Origin: a bacterium
Lineage (GTDB): Bacteria; SZUA-79; Acidulodesulfobacterales; Acidulodesulfobacteraceae
Assembly (NCBI GenBank): GCA_021788495.1
Contig: JAJYKQ010000003.1
Span: forward strand, 1-38,473
Length of the DNA stretch: 38,473 bases
Direction of reading: 5' to 3'
The notes below the pieces were generated by a model, which was not told the DNA's origin, did no database searches, and saw only the letters and a list, made by a program, of their open reading frames with translations. The position numbers and the translations under genes were made by a program. Of the stretch, positions 1 to 9,245 are shown in pieces (the first letter of the stretch is position 1; every line of letters begins with the position of its first letter).

Positions 1-949
1 TAATATTATCGTTTTGAATAATAGAATTGTTAATACCTCCGTTTATTCCCATTTCATAATCTAATACAAAATCTAAACAATGCAATGTTTTATACTCCGC
101 GTCCATATAATTATAAAAATATTTATTTAAATTATCGGGAATTATATTGTTGTCGTAAATAAGAAAATTTTCCGCGCCGTAAACCATTCCTTCATGAAAA
201 TTAATTATTTTTAAAGGCTTGTATGAAATATAAAATTCATAAGTAGGATAGCTGTTTATCGGTTCCATAGACTGATAAACGTAAGACACCTGAAAAAATG
301 TTTTTAATTTTTTAGGAATTATAGGATAACTTAGCGCTATTCCGGTTAGCGAACCGGGTTCTACGGAATCGATAATAGAATATGTATTTTCCCAATTTTT
401 TGCTAAATTGTGCGACTCAAAACCTATTGGAGAATTATGCATGCCGACGTCAACCTTAAGACCGTTTCCTATGGGTATGCCGAATGACAAAAATAGATTT
501 CTAAAACCGTAAAGAGGTCTTTTATAGGCTGGTTCCAAATAATACGAAAGATTACCCATGTACGACTCAGGGTGCTGTATGCTTTCGCCGGTATCCATCG
601 TTAACGTAAAACCTATTCCAAACTTATTCCTTCCGTTTGAAAACGGGTTCTTAGACAATGTAATGTCTAATTCATTCACCGTAAAACCGTTAGCCTTAAA
701 ATCGTCGTTATAATTTCCGTTGTAATTTCCTTTAGGATACTGCGAATCTGCAATGGGATGAGCAAAATTATAAGTATAAGATGTTGCAAAAACTCCGGAA
801 AGCTTAATCTGCGATAAAAAATTATTTTTTTTACATATTTTATGAGCATAAGTTTTTTTAGGCGCATTGAGTAAAGCTATAATCATAAAAGGCATGCATG
901 CTAAAAAAACAATAAATAATTTCAAAGAATAAAGCCTTTTCTTTTTCAT
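1..949 (-). CDS. Putative outer-membrane beta-barrel protein (porin-like), C-terminus cut off by window edge
   Basis: Reading from an ATG at 949 towards base 1 gives at least 316 codons without a stop; the gene runs off the window. The N-terminus has a lysine-rich start, a hydrophobic stretch (about residues 9-28) and a likely signal peptidase I site after KKTYA (about residue 36), so export is expected. The mature part opens with LSGVFATSYTYNF and continues with alternating aromatic/polar strands, Gly/Asn turns and segments such as NELDITLSKNP and FGIGFTLTMDTG. This resembles the OmpL-like beta-barrel porin-2 family (family level, from memory). A run of six G lies about 9 bases before the ATG as ribosome binding site. 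A promoter with a leader of about 128 nt precedes it. Neighbouring xseA is co-directional but 289 bases upstream, so this is probably its own transcript. Substrate unknown. Confidence 0.72.
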   Translation of the reverse strand, partial: MKKKRLYSLKLFIVFLACMPFMIIALLNAPKKTYAHKICKKNNFLSQIKLSGVFATSYTYNFAHPIADSQYPKGNYNGNYNDDFKANGFTVNELDITLSKNPFSNGRNKFGIGFTLTMDTGESIQHPESYMGNLSYYLEPAYKRPLYGFRNLFLSFGIPIGNGLKVDVGMHNSPIGFESHNLAKNWENTYSIIDSVEPGSLTGIALSYPIIPKKLKTFFQVSYVYQSMEPINSYPTYEFYISYKPLKIINFHEGMVYGAENFLIYDNNIIPDNLNKYFYNYMDAEYKTLHCLDFVLDYEMGINGGINNSIIQNDNI

Positions 950-1082
950 ATAAATTTCCCCCTATTAATTTCAGTTTTATTTATTTTATAAATTTTTTTT
1001 TTCGATATATCTTAATTGATATAATGCTAAATAAAAAAATTGAAAATGCAAAAAACTATGCAAAAAAAAAATTGTTATGTCT

Positions 1083-1111
1083 ATTATGATATAACGAAAA
1101 ATAAAAGTCAA
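1083..1111 (-). promoter_or_regulatory. Sigma-70-type promoter for the porin-like gene
   Basis: On the minus strand, TTGACT (1106-1111), a 17-base spacer and CATAAT (1083-1088) match the housekeeping consensus at 5/6 and 5/6. The predicted start is near 1076, giving a leader of about 128 nt before the ATG at 949. The rest of the 950-1238 intergenic stretch is very AT-rich and shows no ORF. Confidence 0.6.
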
Positions 1112-1209
1112 GAAAATAATAATCTTTTTCATTGCCGATATTTTTCAATTTATACAATAATATTTTTGTCAATAACCTGCAAGCGCAGTCGGGAGTAAAA
1201 AAATAAATA

Positions 1210-1240
1210 AATCTGACACCTTTTCTTTCACCTTTTCTTT
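1210..1240. repeat. Half copy of the GGTGTCAGATT repeat plus a 12-bp tandem duplication at the xseA stop
   Basis: AATCTGACACCTTTTC (1210-1225) matches the end sequence of the long inverted repeat at 37606-37694. Within it CACCTTTTCTTT occurs twice in tandem without a gap (1217-1228 and 1229-1240). The second unit runs into the xseA stop codon (1239-1241). There is no matching second arm here, so this looks like a remnant. Confidence 0.6.
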
Positions 1241-2600
1241 ACGACTTTTCCGCAGAAATGATTTTGGTCTTCAATCTTCCGTCGCTTAAAAGCAATATTA
1301 AATTTTCGTTTTCTTTAACCTGAGATACCGAAGAAACCACAATATTTTTCTCGTTAAAGGTTATAGAATATCCTCTTTTTAAAACGTTATAAGGACTTAA
1401 AGAGTTTAGTGCTTTTTGTTCGGCGTTTATGCGGCCCCTGTAGTTTGAAATTTTTACTAGAGCGTATTTTTCGAGTTTTTCCGATAATCCATTTACATGA
1501 AGTCTGCGTTCTTTAATAATATTTAACGGATTTTTAAGAAAAAGTCTTTTTCTTAAATGCGAAATATTTATATTTAATAAGTTAATTTTTCCGGCGATTA
1601 ATTCATGCATATTTTCTACAAGGTCGTTAATGCGAATTTTTTTATTTTCTATTATTCTCTGTGGAGAAACTTTTTCAATATTTTGAATTAAATGCGAAAT
1701 TGAGTTTTTTTTGTTTGAGATAATTTTATATACTGCCGAGTGCAACCTGGTATTTAAAGACTCTACCTGCCTTACAAGCTCTGATTTTACCGGCACAACC
1801 ATCTCCGCCGCATTTGACGGAGTTGAAGCACGCCTGTCGGCGACGAAGTCTGCAATCGTAAAATCAGTTTCGTGTCCTACCGCGCTTATAACCGGAATTT
1901 TAGAATTATAAATAGCTCTTGCGGTAATTTCTTCGTTAAACGACCATAAGTCCTCTATACTGCCTCCGCCTCTCCCTACTATTATTACGTCTATTTTTCT
2001 TTCGCGTTCGTTGTATTTATTTAATAAATCGATAGCATTTGCTATTTCGATGGCGCTGTTCTGACCCTGAACCGATGCGTTTGCGAAAATTATAGACGCA
2101 TTTTCAAACCTTTCAGATATTATTTTTACCATGTCGTGAAGCACGGCGCCGCTTCTTGAAGTAACTATGCCTATTGTTTCCGGTAAAAATGGTATACTTC
2201 TTTTTCTGGATTCGTCAAAAAGTCCTTCTTTTTTTAATTTTTCTTTTAAAAGCTCGAACATTGCATAAAGTTCGCCGTGACCGAGAGGTTCGATTTCCGA
2301 AACTATAAAACTATATTCGCCTTTGGGTTCGTATAGGTTTAACCTGCCGTAAACCGCTACGGACATACCTTCTTTCAAGTCGCATTTTATTTTGCGCAAA
2401 TCGCTTTTAAATATTATACATTTTAATTTGGCAAATTCGTCTTTTATATCGAAGTAATAACCCGATGAATAATTAGTTTTTAAACCTGATATCTCTCCTT
2501 TGACCCTTATATTATAAAAATTATCTTCAAGAGTTGCCTTTATTAGACGTGAAAGTTCGGAAACTGTAAAAACCAAATGGTCTCTTTGTATGTCTTCCAT
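1239..2600 (-). CDS. xseA: Exodeoxyribonuclease VII large subunit
   Basis: 453 residues, the usual length. Exonuclease VII (XseA with several XseB) degrades single-stranded DNA to short oligonucleotides without a metal ion. Visible features: an N-terminal OB-fold (about residues 8-105, VKGEISGLKTNYSSGYYFDIKD), then the catalytic domain with GIVTSRSGAVLHDM, DVIIVGRGGGSIEDLWSFN and VISAVGHETDFTIADFVADR followed by RASTPSNAAE, then a long coiled-coil region and a C-terminal LKRGYSIT segment typical of the family. The ATG at 2600 has only a poor ribosome binding site. It follows the drug-exporter gene by 45 bases on the same strand. The small subunit gene is not adjacent but at 26869-27132 on the other strand. 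Confidence 0.97.
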   Translation of the reverse strand: MEDIQRDHLVFTVSELSRLIKATLEDNFYNIRVKGEISGLKTNYSSGYYFDIKDEFAKLKCIIFKSDLRKIKCDLKEGMSVAVYGRLNLYEPKGEYSFIVSEIEPLGHGELYAMFELLKEKLKKEGLFDESRKRSIPFLPETIGIVTSRSGAVLHDMVKIISERFENASIIFANASVQGQNSAIEIANAIDLLNKYNERERKIDVIIVGRGGGSIEDLWSFNEEITARAIYNSKIPVISAVGHETDFTIADFVADRRASTPSNAAEMVVPVKSELVRQVESLNTRLHSAVYKIISNKKNSISHLIQNIEKVSPQRIIENKKIRINDLVENMHELIAGKINLLNINISHLRKRLFLKNPLNIIKERRLHVNGLSEKLEKYALVKISNYRGRINAEQKALNSLSPYNVLKRGYSITFNEKNIVVSSVSQVKENENLILLLSDGRLKTKIISAEKS

Positions 2601-2645
2601 GTTTTTTATATTTATTAAAGTATTTATTTATCGATTTAATTTAAG

Positions 2646-4193
2646 TTATTTATTATTATACCTTTTATTTTTAATAAAAAAAGCCACTAACGCTCCGCCA
2701 AGGGTTATATATCCCAGTATTGCGAAGGAATCTCCGTAGGAAGCTACTGCAGCTAGCATTTGAACGATTTCGTCAAAAAATCCGTGCGCAGGACTAGGGT
2801 AAATAGTGCCAGGCCTGAAATAACCTGATGCTTTTGAAATTAAATCTCCGTTTATAAAATGCATTACGTTGCTATAAGCATTTGAATTGTATTTTATATC
2901 TCTTGCGTACTGATTTAAATGATAGGCCTGTCTAACGACAAGCTCATTGCCTATATACGCAATTCCAAAAGATGCTCCAACCTGCAGTGAGACCGGTATT
3001 AACCCTGAGGCTTCCGGTATAAGCTCTTTTTTTACCGAATTTAAAGCGGCGCTCATAACCGGAGCATTCAAAAGTCCGATACCTACGCCTCTTATAAGCT
3101 GATTTACAATTATGTCGTAAACGCTGGTATTTAACGAAAGATTATCGAACAGGAACATTGAATAAGCCACTATTAATAATCCGGCAAAAAGAGGATATCT
3201 CGGTCCTATTCTGTCTGATATTTTTCCAGAAAAAGGAGATACTAAGGCTACGGCAATAGCCGTAGGGGCCATAAGAATACCTGCGTGCATAGCATTATAG
3301 TTCATAACGTTTTCTATAAAGAGCGGCAAAAGAAACATAGCTCCGAAAATCCCTACGGCTCTTACCATATTAACGATAAAAGCAATAACGAAATTATAAT
3401 TTTTAAAAATATCCAAATTGAGAAGGGGAGTTTCGACAAATAGTTCGGTTATGATAAAAAAAACGCACGAAAAACCGCTTATTACTTCCGACTGTATTAT
3501 TATAGGAGCGTGCCATCCGAGCGTCTGCCCTTCGTTAAGAGCGTACAGCAAGGAAGCCATCGATAAAGACATAAATAAAAAACCGAGAAAATCAAATTTT
3601 TTAATATATTTTTTTACAGGTATATCGTGAGTAAGAATGGCTATCGCTCCTAAAACCGAAATAATTCCGATAGGCACGTTAACGTAAAATATCCATCTCC
3701 AATCGACGTAATCGACGAGATATCCTCCTAAAGCAGGACCCACGGCAGGAGCAAGCATTGCCCCTATAGACCATATGCCCATTGCTTCGCCTCTTTCGTC
3801 CGGAGGAAAAACTTCGGCAAGCAGTGTTAATCCGGTCGGCGTTAGTCCCGCGCCGCCTATAGCTTGAATTATTCTAAATATTACAAGATCGCTGAATGAA
3901 GGCGAAACCCCGCATAATGCGGAACCTATTACGAAAACGACTATCGATATTATAAAAGGATATTTAATTCCCCATCTTCTTCTTATATAAGCCATGGGAA
4001 GAATAACGATAGAGTAGGCAATAGTATAGGCTATCATAACCCATTCGGCATCCGTAACGTTTATGCCGAAATGCGACATCATTTTTGGGATTCCGACCGT
4101 TACGATATTGACGTCGAGTATAGCCATAAATGAAGACACGACGACGAGGGCAAGCACTATCCATTTATAGCTTTCGTGGGATTTTTCGACCAT
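2646..4193 (-). CDS. DHA2-family (EmrB/QacA-type) multidrug MFS transporter
   Basis: 515 residues with about 14 hydrophobic segments, matching the drug:H+ antiporter-2 family of the major facilitator superfamily. Key signs are the helix-1 motif ending in MAILDVNIVTVGIP, the TDAEWVMIAYTIAYSI segment, the helix-2/3 loop RRRWGIKYPF, the helix-4 RIIQAIGGAGLTPTG and the family motif GWSIGAMLAPAVGPALGG-like sequence (here GIWSIGAMLAPAVGPALGGY). It should extrude amphipathic or toxic compounds across the inner membrane. The gene starts 12 bases after the TetR gene ends, so the two form an operon and the regulator probably responds to the exported compound. No EmrA-like adaptor or TolC-like channel is next to it. 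The loop before the last helix (about residues 440-490) is rather long. The specific substrate cannot be told. Confidence 0.93.
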   Translation of the reverse strand: MVEKSHESYKWIVLALVVVSSFMAILDVNIVTVGIPKMMSHFGINVTDAEWVMIAYTIAYSIVILPMAYIRRRWGIKYPFIISIVVFVIGSALCGVSPSFSDLVIFRIIQAIGGAGLTPTGLTLLAEVFPPDERGEAMGIWSIGAMLAPAVGPALGGYLVDYVDWRWIFYVNVPIGIISVLGAIAILTHDIPVKKYIKKFDFLGFLFMSLSMASLLYALNEGQTLGWHAPIIIQSEVISGFSCVFFIITELFVETPLLNLDIFKNYNFVIAFIVNMVRAVGIFGAMFLLPLFIENVMNYNAMHAGILMAPTAIAVALVSPFSGKISDRIGPRYPLFAGLLIVAYSMFLFDNLSLNTSVYDIIVNQLIRGVGIGLLNAPVMSAALNSVKKELIPEASGLIPVSLQVGASFGIAYIGNELVVRQAYHLNQYARDIKYNSNAYSNVMHFINGDLISKASGYFRPGTIYPSPAHGFFDEIVQMLAAVASYGDSFAILGYITLGGALVAFFIKNKRYNNK

Positions 4194-4205
4194 AATTATT
4201 GCAAG

Positions 4206-4811
4206 TTATTTTACGGAAATACCGCGCATAAATAAGTTTAATATTTCTTCGGTATCTTTTTCTATCATTTCGGAAGTTAAATCAAACATGCCGTTAAGAA
4301 AATTGTATATAGCGCCGGTTTTTATCAAAGATACAAGCATATATGCAGACTTGGAATAATTCAGGTCTTTTCTGAATTCCTCAGATTCCATACCTGATTT
4401 AATAATGCCGGCGATATACTCCGTATATCTTTTTCTTCTTAAATTATAAGATTCCTTTGATTTTTTTTTCAAAAACACTACGTTTACTTCGTCCAAAAAA
4501 ATAGTTTTAAAAAAATATCTGTTTTCGTAAATATGCTTTATATTTTCGTTAATTAAAGATTTCAACTTATTAAACGCTCCGCTTTCATTGCCGACCCTTG
4601 TTTTTATTCTTTCAAACATTTTTTCGAATCCCGAAGACAATACTTTCTCCAGAAGGTCGTCTTTGTCTTTAAAATAAAGATAAACCGTCCCTTTAGCTAT
4701 ACCGGCTTTTTGAGCCACTTTGTCCATAGTCAATGCAGAAAAACCTATTTCTTCTATAAGTTTTCTGGACGAAGATAAAATTAATTCGTATTTATCCTGA
4801 ATTTCGGTCAT
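4206..4811 (-). CDS. TetR/AcrR-family transcriptional regulator
   Basis: 201 residues. The N-terminal DNA-binding domain is clear: an amphipathic first helix (YELILSSSRKLIEEIGFSA), then the helix-turn-helix MDKVAQKAGIAKGTVYLYF and KDKDDLLEKV. The C-terminal ligand/dimerisation half is variable, as usual. It is the first gene of an operon with the DHA2 exporter 12 bases downstream, so it most likely represses its own operon and is released by an exporter substrate. An inverted repeat lies within the promoter spacer just upstream, fitting autorepression. The ATG at 4811 falls exactly where transcription should start. There is no room for a ribosome binding site and no later in-frame start before the HTH, so the mRNA is probably leaderless. 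Confidence 0.93.
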   Translation of the reverse strand: MTEIQDKYELILSSSRKLIEEIGFSALTMDKVAQKAGIAKGTVYLYFKDKDDLLEKVLSSGFEKMFERIKTRVGNESGAFNKLKSLINENIKHIYENRYFFKTIFLDEVNVVFLKKKSKESYNLRRKRYTEYIAGIIKSGMESEEFRKDLNYSKSAYMLVSLIKTGAIYNFLNGMFDLTSEMIEKDTEEILNLFMRGISVK

Positions 4812-4817
4812 ATATAC

Positions 4818-4846
4818 ATTATAATGACTTAATAGTCATAATTCAA
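4818..4846 (-). promoter_or_regulatory. Promoter of the tetR-exporter operon, leaderless geometry
   Basis: TTGAAT (4841-4846), 17 bases, TATAAT (4818-4823) on the minus strand. Only six bases separate the -10 box from the ATG, so the predicted +1 is the A of the start codon at 4811. Confidence 0.75.
4824..4839. promoter_or_regulatory. Probable TetR operator in the promoter spacer
   Basis: ATGACT-TAAT-AGTCAT, a perfect 6-bp inverted repeat around four bases, fills the spacer between the -35 and -10 boxes. The size and position suit a TetR dimer that blocks RNA polymerase. Assignment to the adjacent regulator is inference from position. Confidence 0.65.
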
Positions 4847-4868
4847 TAAAAAAATATATCTTATTACT

Positions 4869-4897
4869 ACGGGGACAGAATTAAATTCTGTCCCCGT
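4869..4897. repeat. Perfect palindrome, family A (GGGGACAGAATT)
   Basis: ACGGGGACAGAATT, one central A, then its exact reverse complement: a 14-bp perfect inverted repeat. It lies 15 bases past the stop of the 4912-5472 gene and upstream of the tetR promoter. It could fold in RNA but no clear U-run follows, so I do not call it a terminator. This copy lacks the one-sided tail seen in the other four. Confidence 0.8.
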
Positions 4898-4911
4898 CTC
4901 AAAATTGATAT

Positions 4912-5472
4912 TTAATTCTGGCAAAACTGCATTAAAGGCTGTTTTAATTTTTTAATCAAAAAAGAAAGCGACATGAAAGCAATTATAACATAAACGGCCG
5001 AAAAAATAAAATGTACAGTTTCGTTACTTTGTGCGTTTAGTCCGTAAATTAAGATATTAGAAAATACTATTAACGGAAAAGACCACATTAAAATCCAACC
5101 TTCAAAAAAATGAAAACAGTGGGCTTCTTTTCCGTAAAGTCCTGAAAGTCCGGCGAGGACAAGTCCTGCCGATACAACTAATATCTCAGGATTTTCAACG
5201 AAAATATATATAATCCCGCTTATAATACCAAAAGTTACGCAGGATAATATAAATATTTTTATTTCTTTTTTCCATACCAAAAGAAATAACGAAGATATTA
5301 AAGAACCTGCATAAAACATAAAAAAAGCGATATAAAAAAATATAATGCCGCTTGAAACGTTATTAAGAAAAATATAAGAAAAAACAAAAAAAAGCATGCC
5401 GATAAATCCTATAACGTAACCCGACCTGTATATGACGTCGTATAATTTTGGATAATAAACTTCAGTTTCCAT
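4912..5472 (-). CDS. Multi-helix integral membrane protein, probably DUF2301 family
   Basis: 186 residues with about six hydrophobic segments (roughly 14-36, 40-65, 72-92, 96-112, 122-145, 152-172). The segment GLYGKEAHCFHFFEGWILMW is the kind of conserved GKEAxCF...EGW signature I associate with the uncharacterised DUF2301 membrane family; this is recognition from memory. Function unknown. The ATG at 5472 has a good ribosome binding site (GGAAG, 8 bases upstream). It lies 51 bases after the M16 peptidase gene on the same strand, so read-through is possible. Palindromic repeats of one family lie on both sides (4869-4897 and 5487-5521), which makes a past insertion or rearrangement possible. 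Confidence 0.7.
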   Translation of the reverse strand: METEVYYPKLYDVIYRSGYVIGFIGMLFFVFSYIFLNNVSSGIIFFYIAFFMFYAGSLISSLFLLVWKKEIKIFILSCVTFGIISGIIYIFVENPEILVVSAGLVLAGLSGLYGKEAHCFHFFEGWILMWSFPLIVFSNILIYGLNAQSNETVHFIFSAVYVIIAFMSLSFLIKKLKQPLMQFCQN

Positions 5473-5486
5473 TTGTTCACTTCCGT

Positions 5487-5521
5487 TTTGTGATTGTGCC
5501 GGAATTAAATTCTGTCCCCGT
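5487..5521 (-). repeat. Palindromic repeat with ATCACAAA tail, upstream of the DUF2301-like gene
   Basis: On the minus strand: ACGGGGACAGAATT, T, AATTCCGGCAC, then AATCACAAA. One arm is like the 4869 copy and the other is like the 9210/9246 copies. The tail ends two bases before the ribosome binding site of the gene starting at 5472. The M16 stop codon is just upstream at 5524. Confidence 0.75.
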
Positions 5522-5523
5522 AT

Positions 5524-6765
5524 CTATTTTATTTTGCCGAGAACCGAAATATTTCTGCCGGCTTTGTTTAAAAATAAGCGGTCGGCTGCCTTTTTTACGG
5601 CATGCCTGTCGACTTTTTCTATATCTTTAAGAACTTGAGTTTTCGGTATATATTTACCCTCATAAATTTCATTAATTGCATTTCGGTTCATTATTTGGCT
5701 TGTAGACTCCATTCCCAAAAGAAAACCGTCGTATATATGTTTTTTTGCGTTAGATATTTCGTCGTCGCTTATATTTCCTGAAACTATTTCATCTATAATT
5801 TCAAATATTAATTTTTTGGATAACGCAAATTTTTTCGGAGAAACGCCTGCATAAATATAAAAAAAACCGTCGAATTTATGAAAAACGGAATTAGAATAGA
5901 TAGAATACGCAAGACCTTTGTTCTCTCTTACTTCCTGAAAAAGTCTTGAACTTACTGAACCGCCTAATATTGCATTAAGCACTTCAACCGAAAAAAAATC
6001 TTTATCCAATCTGCTGACTCCTTCTAAACCTATTAGAAAATGGGTCTGCTCAAGATCTTTTTCGTGAACAAAATCGCCGAAAAATTTATCGGTAATTAAT
6101 TTTTTATCTGTTTTTACGTTATCAAATTTTGATACGATTTTTTGCATATAGCAGTTAACAGATTCAGCGATTTTATCATGGTCTAAATTGCCTGCCGCCG
6201 AAATTACCACATTTTGAGGATTGTAACGGGATGAATAATAATCCAGTATTTTTTTTCTGTTAAAACCGCTTATAGTATCTTCCGTTCCAAGTATCGGCAA
6301 GGCATAAGGAGAATTTCCGTATAAATCTTTATGAAAAAGCTCCATGGAATAATCTGATGGGTCGTCTTGAACGCCTGATATCTCCTGCAGTATAACGTCT
6401 TTTTCTTTTTCTATTTCCTCTTCCGGAAATAAAGAATTAAACATTAAATCTATAAGGAGATTTAATGCGTTATCGTAATTTTTATATAAAACTTTAGTAT
6501 ATATGCAGGTTAATTCATTGCCAGTAAAAGCGTTTAGAGCTCCGCCCATCAGGTCTATTTCCCTGTTTATATCTTTATACGACCTGCTTGCGGTTCCTTT
6601 AAAAAAAAGATGTTCTATGAAGTGGGATATTCCGTTAAGTTCTGCCGGTTCGTAAACCGAACCGGTTTTAACCCACAATCCTATACTTATAGAATTGAAA
6701 TAAGTTTTTTTTTCGGTTATTAAAGTAATGCCTGATTCTAAAACTTCTTTTTTAAAGTTTTTCAT
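5524..6765 (-). CDS. M16-family zinc metallopeptidase (processing-protease-like)
   Basis: 413 residues. The inverted zinc motif HxxEH is present as HFIEH (H48, E51, H52), and the third ligand glutamate is E128 in [10 protein letters not shown], at the expected spacing of about 76 residues. The active-site half is therefore intact. The C-terminal M16 half contains [20 protein letters not shown] and [21 protein letters not shown], which forms the family's substrate-chamber R-Y region. This is the YmxG/PqqL-like single-chain type commonly found next to pnp. Its physiological substrate is generally unknown. The ATG overlaps the pnp stop in an ATGA, so it is translationally coupled and ends the operon. 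Confidence 0.93.
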   Translation of the reverse strand: MKNFKKEVLESGITLITEKKTYFNSISIGLWVKTGSVYEPAELNGISHFIEHLFFKGTASRSYKDINREIDLMGGALNAFTGNELTCIYTKVLYKNYDNALNLLIDLMFNSLFPEEEIEKEKDVILQEISGVQDDPSDYSMELFHKDLYGNSPYALPILGTEDTISGFNRKKILDYYSSRYNPQNVVISAAGNLDHDKIAESVNCYMQKIVSKFDNVKTDKKLITDKFFGDFVHEKDLEQTHFLIGLEGVSRLDKDFFSVEVLNAILGGSVSSRLFQEVRENKGLAYSIYSNSVFHKFDGFFYIYAGVSPKKFALSKKLIFEIIDEIVSGNISDDEISNAKKHIYDGFLLGMESTSQIMNRNAINEIYEGKYIPKTQVLKDIEKVDRHAVKKAADRLFLNKAGRNISVLGKIK

Positions 6766-8831
6766 AAAGCTTCTTTCATAGACAGTTTTATTTTACCTGT
6801 TTTGTCTATATCAATGACCTTGACTTTCACTTCGTCGCCTTCTTTTAATACGTCGGAAACTTTTTCCACTCTTTTATTATCTATCTGCGAAATGTGGACT
6901 AATCCGTCCGTACCGGGAAATATCTCGACAAAAGCGCCAAAATCCATTATCTTTCTTACTTTACCGAGATAAATTTTGCTGATTTCGGCTTCCTGGATAA
7001 TATCGTTTATCATAGCGACGGCAAGCTTAAGAGATTCTCCGTTGTTTGAAGAAATCGTCACTTTTCCGGAATCTTCTATATCTACTTTAGCGCCGGTCTT
7101 TTCTATTATTCCCTTTATTACCTTGCCGCCAGAACCGATCACTTCTCTTACTTTTTCGGGTTTAACGGTCATAGTAATTATTCTCGGAGCATTTTGCGCC
7201 ATGTCTTTTCTCGGTTCCGAAATAGACTGAAGCATTATATTAAGTATATGCAAACGTCCTTCTTTTGCCTGCGATAGCGCGTTTCTTAAAATTTCGCTCG
7301 TAACGCCCGAAATTTTTATATCCATCTGTAAGGCCGTAACTCCGTTCGACGTTCCGGCAACTTTAAAGTCCATATCGCCGAGATGGTCTTCGTCGCCAAG
7401 AATATCAGATAGTATAGCTATGCTGTCGCCTTCTTTTATGAGTCCCATGGCTATTCCCGCAACGGGAGCTTTTATCGGAACGCCGGCATCCATTAAAGCA
7501 AGAGTGCCGCCGCATATCGTAGCCTGAGAAGAAGAACCGTTAGATTCTAAAATTTCGGAAACCAACCTTATGGTGTAAGGAAATTTTTCAGCGGGCGGAA
7601 TTATATATCTTAATGCTTTTTCGCCCAGCGAGCCGTGTCCGATTTCTCTTCTGCCGGGAGACCTTAACGGCGCTACTTCGCCGACCGAAAAAGGAGGAAA
7701 ATTATAATGCAGCATAAACCTTTTGGCGGATTCTTTCTCAGGCGCGTCTATTATCTGTTCGTCGAACTTTGTCCCAAGAGTCGCGGCAACTAAAGCCTGC
7801 GTTTCGCCCCTCGTAAAAACTGCGCTGCCGTGAGCCATAGGCAATTCGCCGACGGAACAAGTGATGGGCCTTATATCTTTAAGTCCTCTTCCGTCAATTC
7901 TTAAACCGTCTTTTATTATATTATTCCTCAATATGTCTTTCTGTATCGATTCCATAATATGCAGTATCGCTGCTTCATGCTCCGGATAAGATTCTTTAAG
8001 GAGTTCGATAATTTTATTGTCTAAACTTTCGACTCTTTCGTTTCTCTCAAGTTTTGCAGGAATTTTAAGAGCATCGGATAAATCGTCGAATGCAAGCTCT
8101 TTAACCCGTTCATATAATCCGTCAGGCAGTTTAATTTCTTTTATAGAAACTTTTTTAACGTCGATTTCAGATAAAATACTATTCTGAAATTCGATTAATT
8201 CCTTGATCTTACCGTGAGCAAACTCTATAGCCGAAATAAGCTCTTCTTCGTCTAACTCGTTAAAACTTCCCTCCACCATCGTTATAGCATCTTTAGAACC
8301 GGCAACTATAAGAAAAGTGTCGCTTTCTTCAAGTTCTTTATATGTCGGATTGGCGATAAAATTACCGTTTATTCTTGCTACTCTGACGCCTGCCGTAGGT
8401 CCGTTAAAAGGAGCTTCGGATACCATCAAAGAAAATGAAACGCCTATCATTGCAGCCATATCCGGATCGTTTTCGCTATCCATAGATATAACGGTCGCTA
8501 TAATCTGGGTATCCAAAAAATAGTTATCCGGAAAAAGCGGCCTTATAGGCCTGTCCAAAAATCTTGAAGTCAAAACCTCTTTTTCGCTAGGTCTTGCTTC
8601 CCTTTTAAAAAAACCTCCGGGTATTTTGCCGGCGGCATAATATTTTTCGACATAGTTAACGGTAAGCGGCAAAAAATCGATGCCTTCTTTAATATTTTTG
8701 TTTAAGCACGTAGTAACAAGGACTTTTGTGTTTCCTATAGTTACTAAAGCGCTTCCGGATGCCTGCTTTGCAAGCCTACCCGTTTCCACGGTTATTTTTT
8801 TACCGTCGAACATTATTGTTTTACTTGTCAT
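6762..8831 (-). CDS. pnp: Polyribonucleotide nucleotidyltransferase (PNPase)
   Basis: 689 residues, close to the family norm of about 700. PNPase degrades RNA 3'-to-5' with phosphate and can add tails; it is a trimer and a degradosome component in many bacteria. Domains in order: first RNase PH fold ([20 protein letters not shown] at about 74-93), a helical linker, a second RNase PH fold with [18 protein letters not shown] and the catalytic-region [18 protein letters not shown], a KH domain ([20 protein letters not shown], about 562-581) and a C-terminal S1 domain ([20 protein letters not shown], about 622-689). A GGAG ribosome binding site precedes the ATG at 8831. It follows rpsO by 61 bases, the classic rpsO-pnp order. 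I see no strong RNase III-type stem in that gap. Confidence 0.98.
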   Translation of the reverse strand: MTSKTIMFDGKKITVETGRLAKQASGSALVTIGNTKVLVTTCLNKNIKEGIDFLPLTVNYVEKYYAAGKIPGGFFKREARPSEKEVLTSRFLDRPIRPLFPDNYFLDTQIIATVISMDSENDPDMAAMIGVSFSLMVSEAPFNGPTAGVRVARINGNFIANPTYKELEESDTFLIVAGSKDAITMVEGSFNELDEEELISAIEFAHGKIKELIEFQNSILSEIDVKKVSIKEIKLPDGLYERVKELAFDDLSDALKIPAKLERNERVESLDNKIIELLKESYPEHEAAILHIMESIQKDILRNNIIKDGLRIDGRGLKDIRPITCSVGELPMAHGSAVFTRGETQALVAATLGTKFDEQIIDAPEKESAKRFMLHYNFPPFSVGEVAPLRSPGRREIGHGSLGEKALRYIIPPAEKFPYTIRLVSEILESNGSSSQATICGGTLALMDAGVPIKAPVAGIAMGLIKEGDSIAILSDILGDEDHLGDMDFKVAGTSNGVTALQMDIKISGVTSEILRNALSQAKEGRLHILNIMLQSISEPRKDMAQNAPRIITMTVKPEKVREVIGSGGKVIKGIIEKTGAKVDIEDSGKVTISSNNGESLKLAVAMINDIIQEAEISKIYLGKVRKIMDFGAFVEIFPGTDGLVHISQIDNKRVEKVSDVLKEGDEVKVKVIDIDKTGKIKLSMKEAL

Positions 8832-8892
8832 TTCGTCTCCTATAAAATTATAAACAATTTAACCGGCTCTTGTAAAAATATAAATGCCGTTT

Positions 8893-9162
8893 TTATTTGC
8901 GAAGGTCGAGGGCTTCTATAAGAGCTTTATATCTTGCTTCGTCTTTATTTTTTAAATAATCCAAAAGATGCCTTCTTTTTGCTACCATCTTCAGAAGGCC
9001 TCTTCTGGAATGATGGTCTTTTGCAAATTTTTTAAAATGCTCCGACAATAAATTAATTCTGTAGGTAAGCAGCGACACCTGAACTTCAACCGAACCGGAA
9101 TCATGTTCATGAGTTTTAAATTTGCTGATAATCGTAGTTTTTTCTTCTTTAGAAATAGCCAT
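8893..9162 (-). CDS. rpsO: 30S ribosomal protein S15
   Basis: 89 residues, exactly the usual size. S15 binds the 16S rRNA central domain early in small-subunit assembly. The family signature is clear: [20 protein letters not shown], then the [16 protein letters not shown] segment followed by LLDYLK. The ATG at 9162 has a strong ribosome binding site (AAGGGGG, 9 bases upstream). It lies in the same-strand cluster between truB and pnp. Two palindromic repeats occupy the 127-base gap upstream. S15 represses its own mRNA in several bacteria, but I cannot identify such a site here. Confidence 0.98.
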   Translation of the reverse strand: MAISKEEKTTIISKFKTHEHDSGSVEVQVSLLTYRINLLSEHFKKFAKDHHSRRGLLKMVAKRRHLLDYLKNKDEARYKALIEALDLRK

Positions 9163-9209
9163 TTAATTGAACCCCCTTAAGGACATATTTAATTTTAATT
9201 TGTATCTAA

Positions 9210-9238
9210 TTTGTTATGTGTCGGAATTAAATTCCGCC
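9210..9238 (-). repeat. Palindromic repeat, copy nearer rpsO
   Basis: On the minus strand: GGCGGAATT, T, AATTCCGACAC, then ATAACAAA. The core CGGAATTAAATTCCG (9222-9236) is a perfect 7-bp inverted repeat around one base. The tail differs by one base from the ATCACAAA of its sister copy. Confidence 0.75.
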
Positions 9239-9245
9239 TTTTTAA

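Noticed and set aside
676..867. 63-codon minus-strand ORF in the porin region
   Set aside because: Out of frame within the open porin frame, which carries a signal peptide and barrel-like sequence.
1176..1195. Small G/C-rich islet with CTGC-GCTT-GCAG stem downstream of xseA
   Set aside because: Only four base pairs and no U-run follows on either strand, so it is not supported as a terminator.
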